A stretch of 6,590 bases of DNA, from positions 1 to 6,590 of the forward strand of contig CAMAWS010000192.1 in the NCBI GenBank assembly GCA_945861845.1, written 5' to 3'. Below are positions 5,827 to 6,590 of the stretch, piece after piece. Numbering within the stretch: position 1 is the first letter of the stretch; each line of letters opens with the position of its first letter. The position numbers were made by a program, and so were the translations under genes. This stretch comes from Candidatus Sulfopaludibacter sp. SbA3 (lineage in GTDB: Bacteria; Acidobacteriota; Terriglobia; 20CM-2-55-15). Under the pieces are notes generated by a model. It was not told where the DNA came from, made no database searches, and saw only the letters and a program-made list of their open reading frames with translations.

Positions 5827-6590
5827 ATGCCGGGACAAAAGCTGATCCTTTGTATCTTGCTGGCCGCTTTCGGCCCGTCTCAAATCTACGGACAGGGTGT
5901 GAAAGTGTTGACGCTCGAAGAGGCGCTTAAGAAGGACGAGGGCCTCCCGCGGGAACAGCAGGACAGGTACTTCTCTCCACATAAGGTGGCCGGGAACCTT
6001 TATTACGTTGGAACTGCAGCACTCTCTTCCTACCTTGTTACAACACCCGAAGGACACATCCTCATCAACAGTACTTTCGAGAGAACCGTCCCATTGATTC
6101 GGACAGCGGTCGCAGAATTAGGGTTTCGCTTTGAGGACATTAAGATTGTCCTGGGCAGCCACGCTCATAACGACCATATGGAGGCGGATGCGCTGATCAG
6201 GCAGATTACCGGTGCGAAAGTGATGGCGATGGATCGTGATGTTCCTTTGCTGGAAACGATCCGTCCCGGCGGGAAAAAGCATCCAGTGGACCGGGTCTTG
6301 CGGCATCTGGAAGAGGTCAAACTGGGCGGTTCGACCGTCGTCGCCCATCGCACAGCCGGTCACACCCCGGGAAATACAACTTTTACGATGAAGATTCAGG
6401 AAGGCGGCAGATCCTACGATGTCGTGATCGTCGGCAGCATGCGCCTGCAGGGCCGGGAAGTATTGGTCAATAATAAGGATTATCCCAATATCGTGGAAGA
6501 CTTTGTCGAAAGCTTCAAATATTCGCGGTCGCTTCCGTGCGATATATTTCTTTCCTCACATCCCGACAAGTACAACATGACTGAAAAACA
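5827..6590 (+). CDS. Subclass B3-like metallo-beta-lactamase-fold hydrolase, C-terminally cut by window end
   Basis: The frame is open for 254 codons to the window edge. Residues 1 to about 23 are a signal peptide (MPGQKLILCILLAAFG..., cleavage near IYGQ), so the enzyme is periplasmic or secreted. The fold starts with VAGNLYYVGTAALSSYLVTT (54-73) and EGHILINS. The zinc motif is SHAHNDH (111-117). H112, H114 and H179 (in TAGHTPGNT) form site 1, and D116, H117 and H245 (in DIFLSSHPDKY) form site 2. This is the complete HxHxDH/His/His set of subclass B3, with no cysteine ligand as in B1. HNDHMEADALIRQITGAKVMAM resembles B3-like enzymes of soil bacteria rather than the clinical HxDHxGG type. B3 proteins usually run to about 280-300 residues, so roughly 40 residues should lie beyond the edge. 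Beta-lactam hydrolysis is plausible but unproven, because the fold also includes lactonases and other hydrolases. Confidence 0.92.
   Translation, partial: MPGQKLILCILLAAFGPSQIYGQGVKVLTLEEALKKDEGLPREQQDRYFSPHKVAGNLYYVGTAALSSYLVTTPEGHILINSTFERTVPLIRTAVAELGFRFEDIKIVLGSHAHNDHMEADALIRQITGAKVMAMDRDVPLLETIRPGGKKHPVDRVLRHLEEVKLGGSTVVAHRTAGHTPGNTTFTMKIQEGGRSYDVVIVGSMRLQGREVLVNNKDYPNIVEDFVESFKYSRSLPCDIFLSSHPDKYNMTEK

Overview
The window looks like a piece of an Acidobacteriota chromosome. The main reasons are a very large Oar-type TonB-dependent receptor with an N-terminal carboxypeptidase-regulatory-like domain, a tandem pair of secreted proteins of a family I know mainly from that phylum, and a palindromic interspersed repeat of a type I associate with such genomes. 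This assignment rests on family recognition from memory, not on a database search.

Layout, left to right. Positions 1-572 hold no intact gene. They contain a possible leftward promoter with operator-like repeats (about 21-91), a short inverted repeat (98-118), and the remains of a minus-strand gene (162-438). That remnant keeps a signal peptide and part of a recognisable domain, but in two different frames. Positions 573-3878 (+) encode a complete 1101-residue outer-membrane receptor. An 86-bp near-palindrome (3899-3984), built from two inverted copies of one repeat unit, sits 20 nt from the stop codon of each of the convergent genes on either side and is a candidate bidirectional terminator.

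Two paralogous secreted proteins follow on the minus strand, 4888-5712 (upstream, 274 aa) and 4005-4868 (downstream, 287 aa). They are 19 nt apart and probably form one operon. Both carry the same set of seven histidines and four cysteines, including a C-x5-C-x4-C tail. A 114-bp divergent intergenic region (5713-5826) holds back-to-back candidate promoters that overlap at one -35 element. To its right, a subclass B3-like metallo-beta-lactamase-fold hydrolase (5827 to the window edge, +) has all six expected zinc ligands and is cut off before its C terminus.

Every intact product carries an export signal and acts at the outer membrane or in the periplasm, so this is an envelope-function locus. 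The receptor probably imports or binds an unknown ligand. The paralog pair has no known reaction. The hydrolase could act on beta-lactams or on another substrate. Nothing here proves that these genes act together. The least explained items are the paralog pair and the composite palindrome, which shows a compensatory base change.
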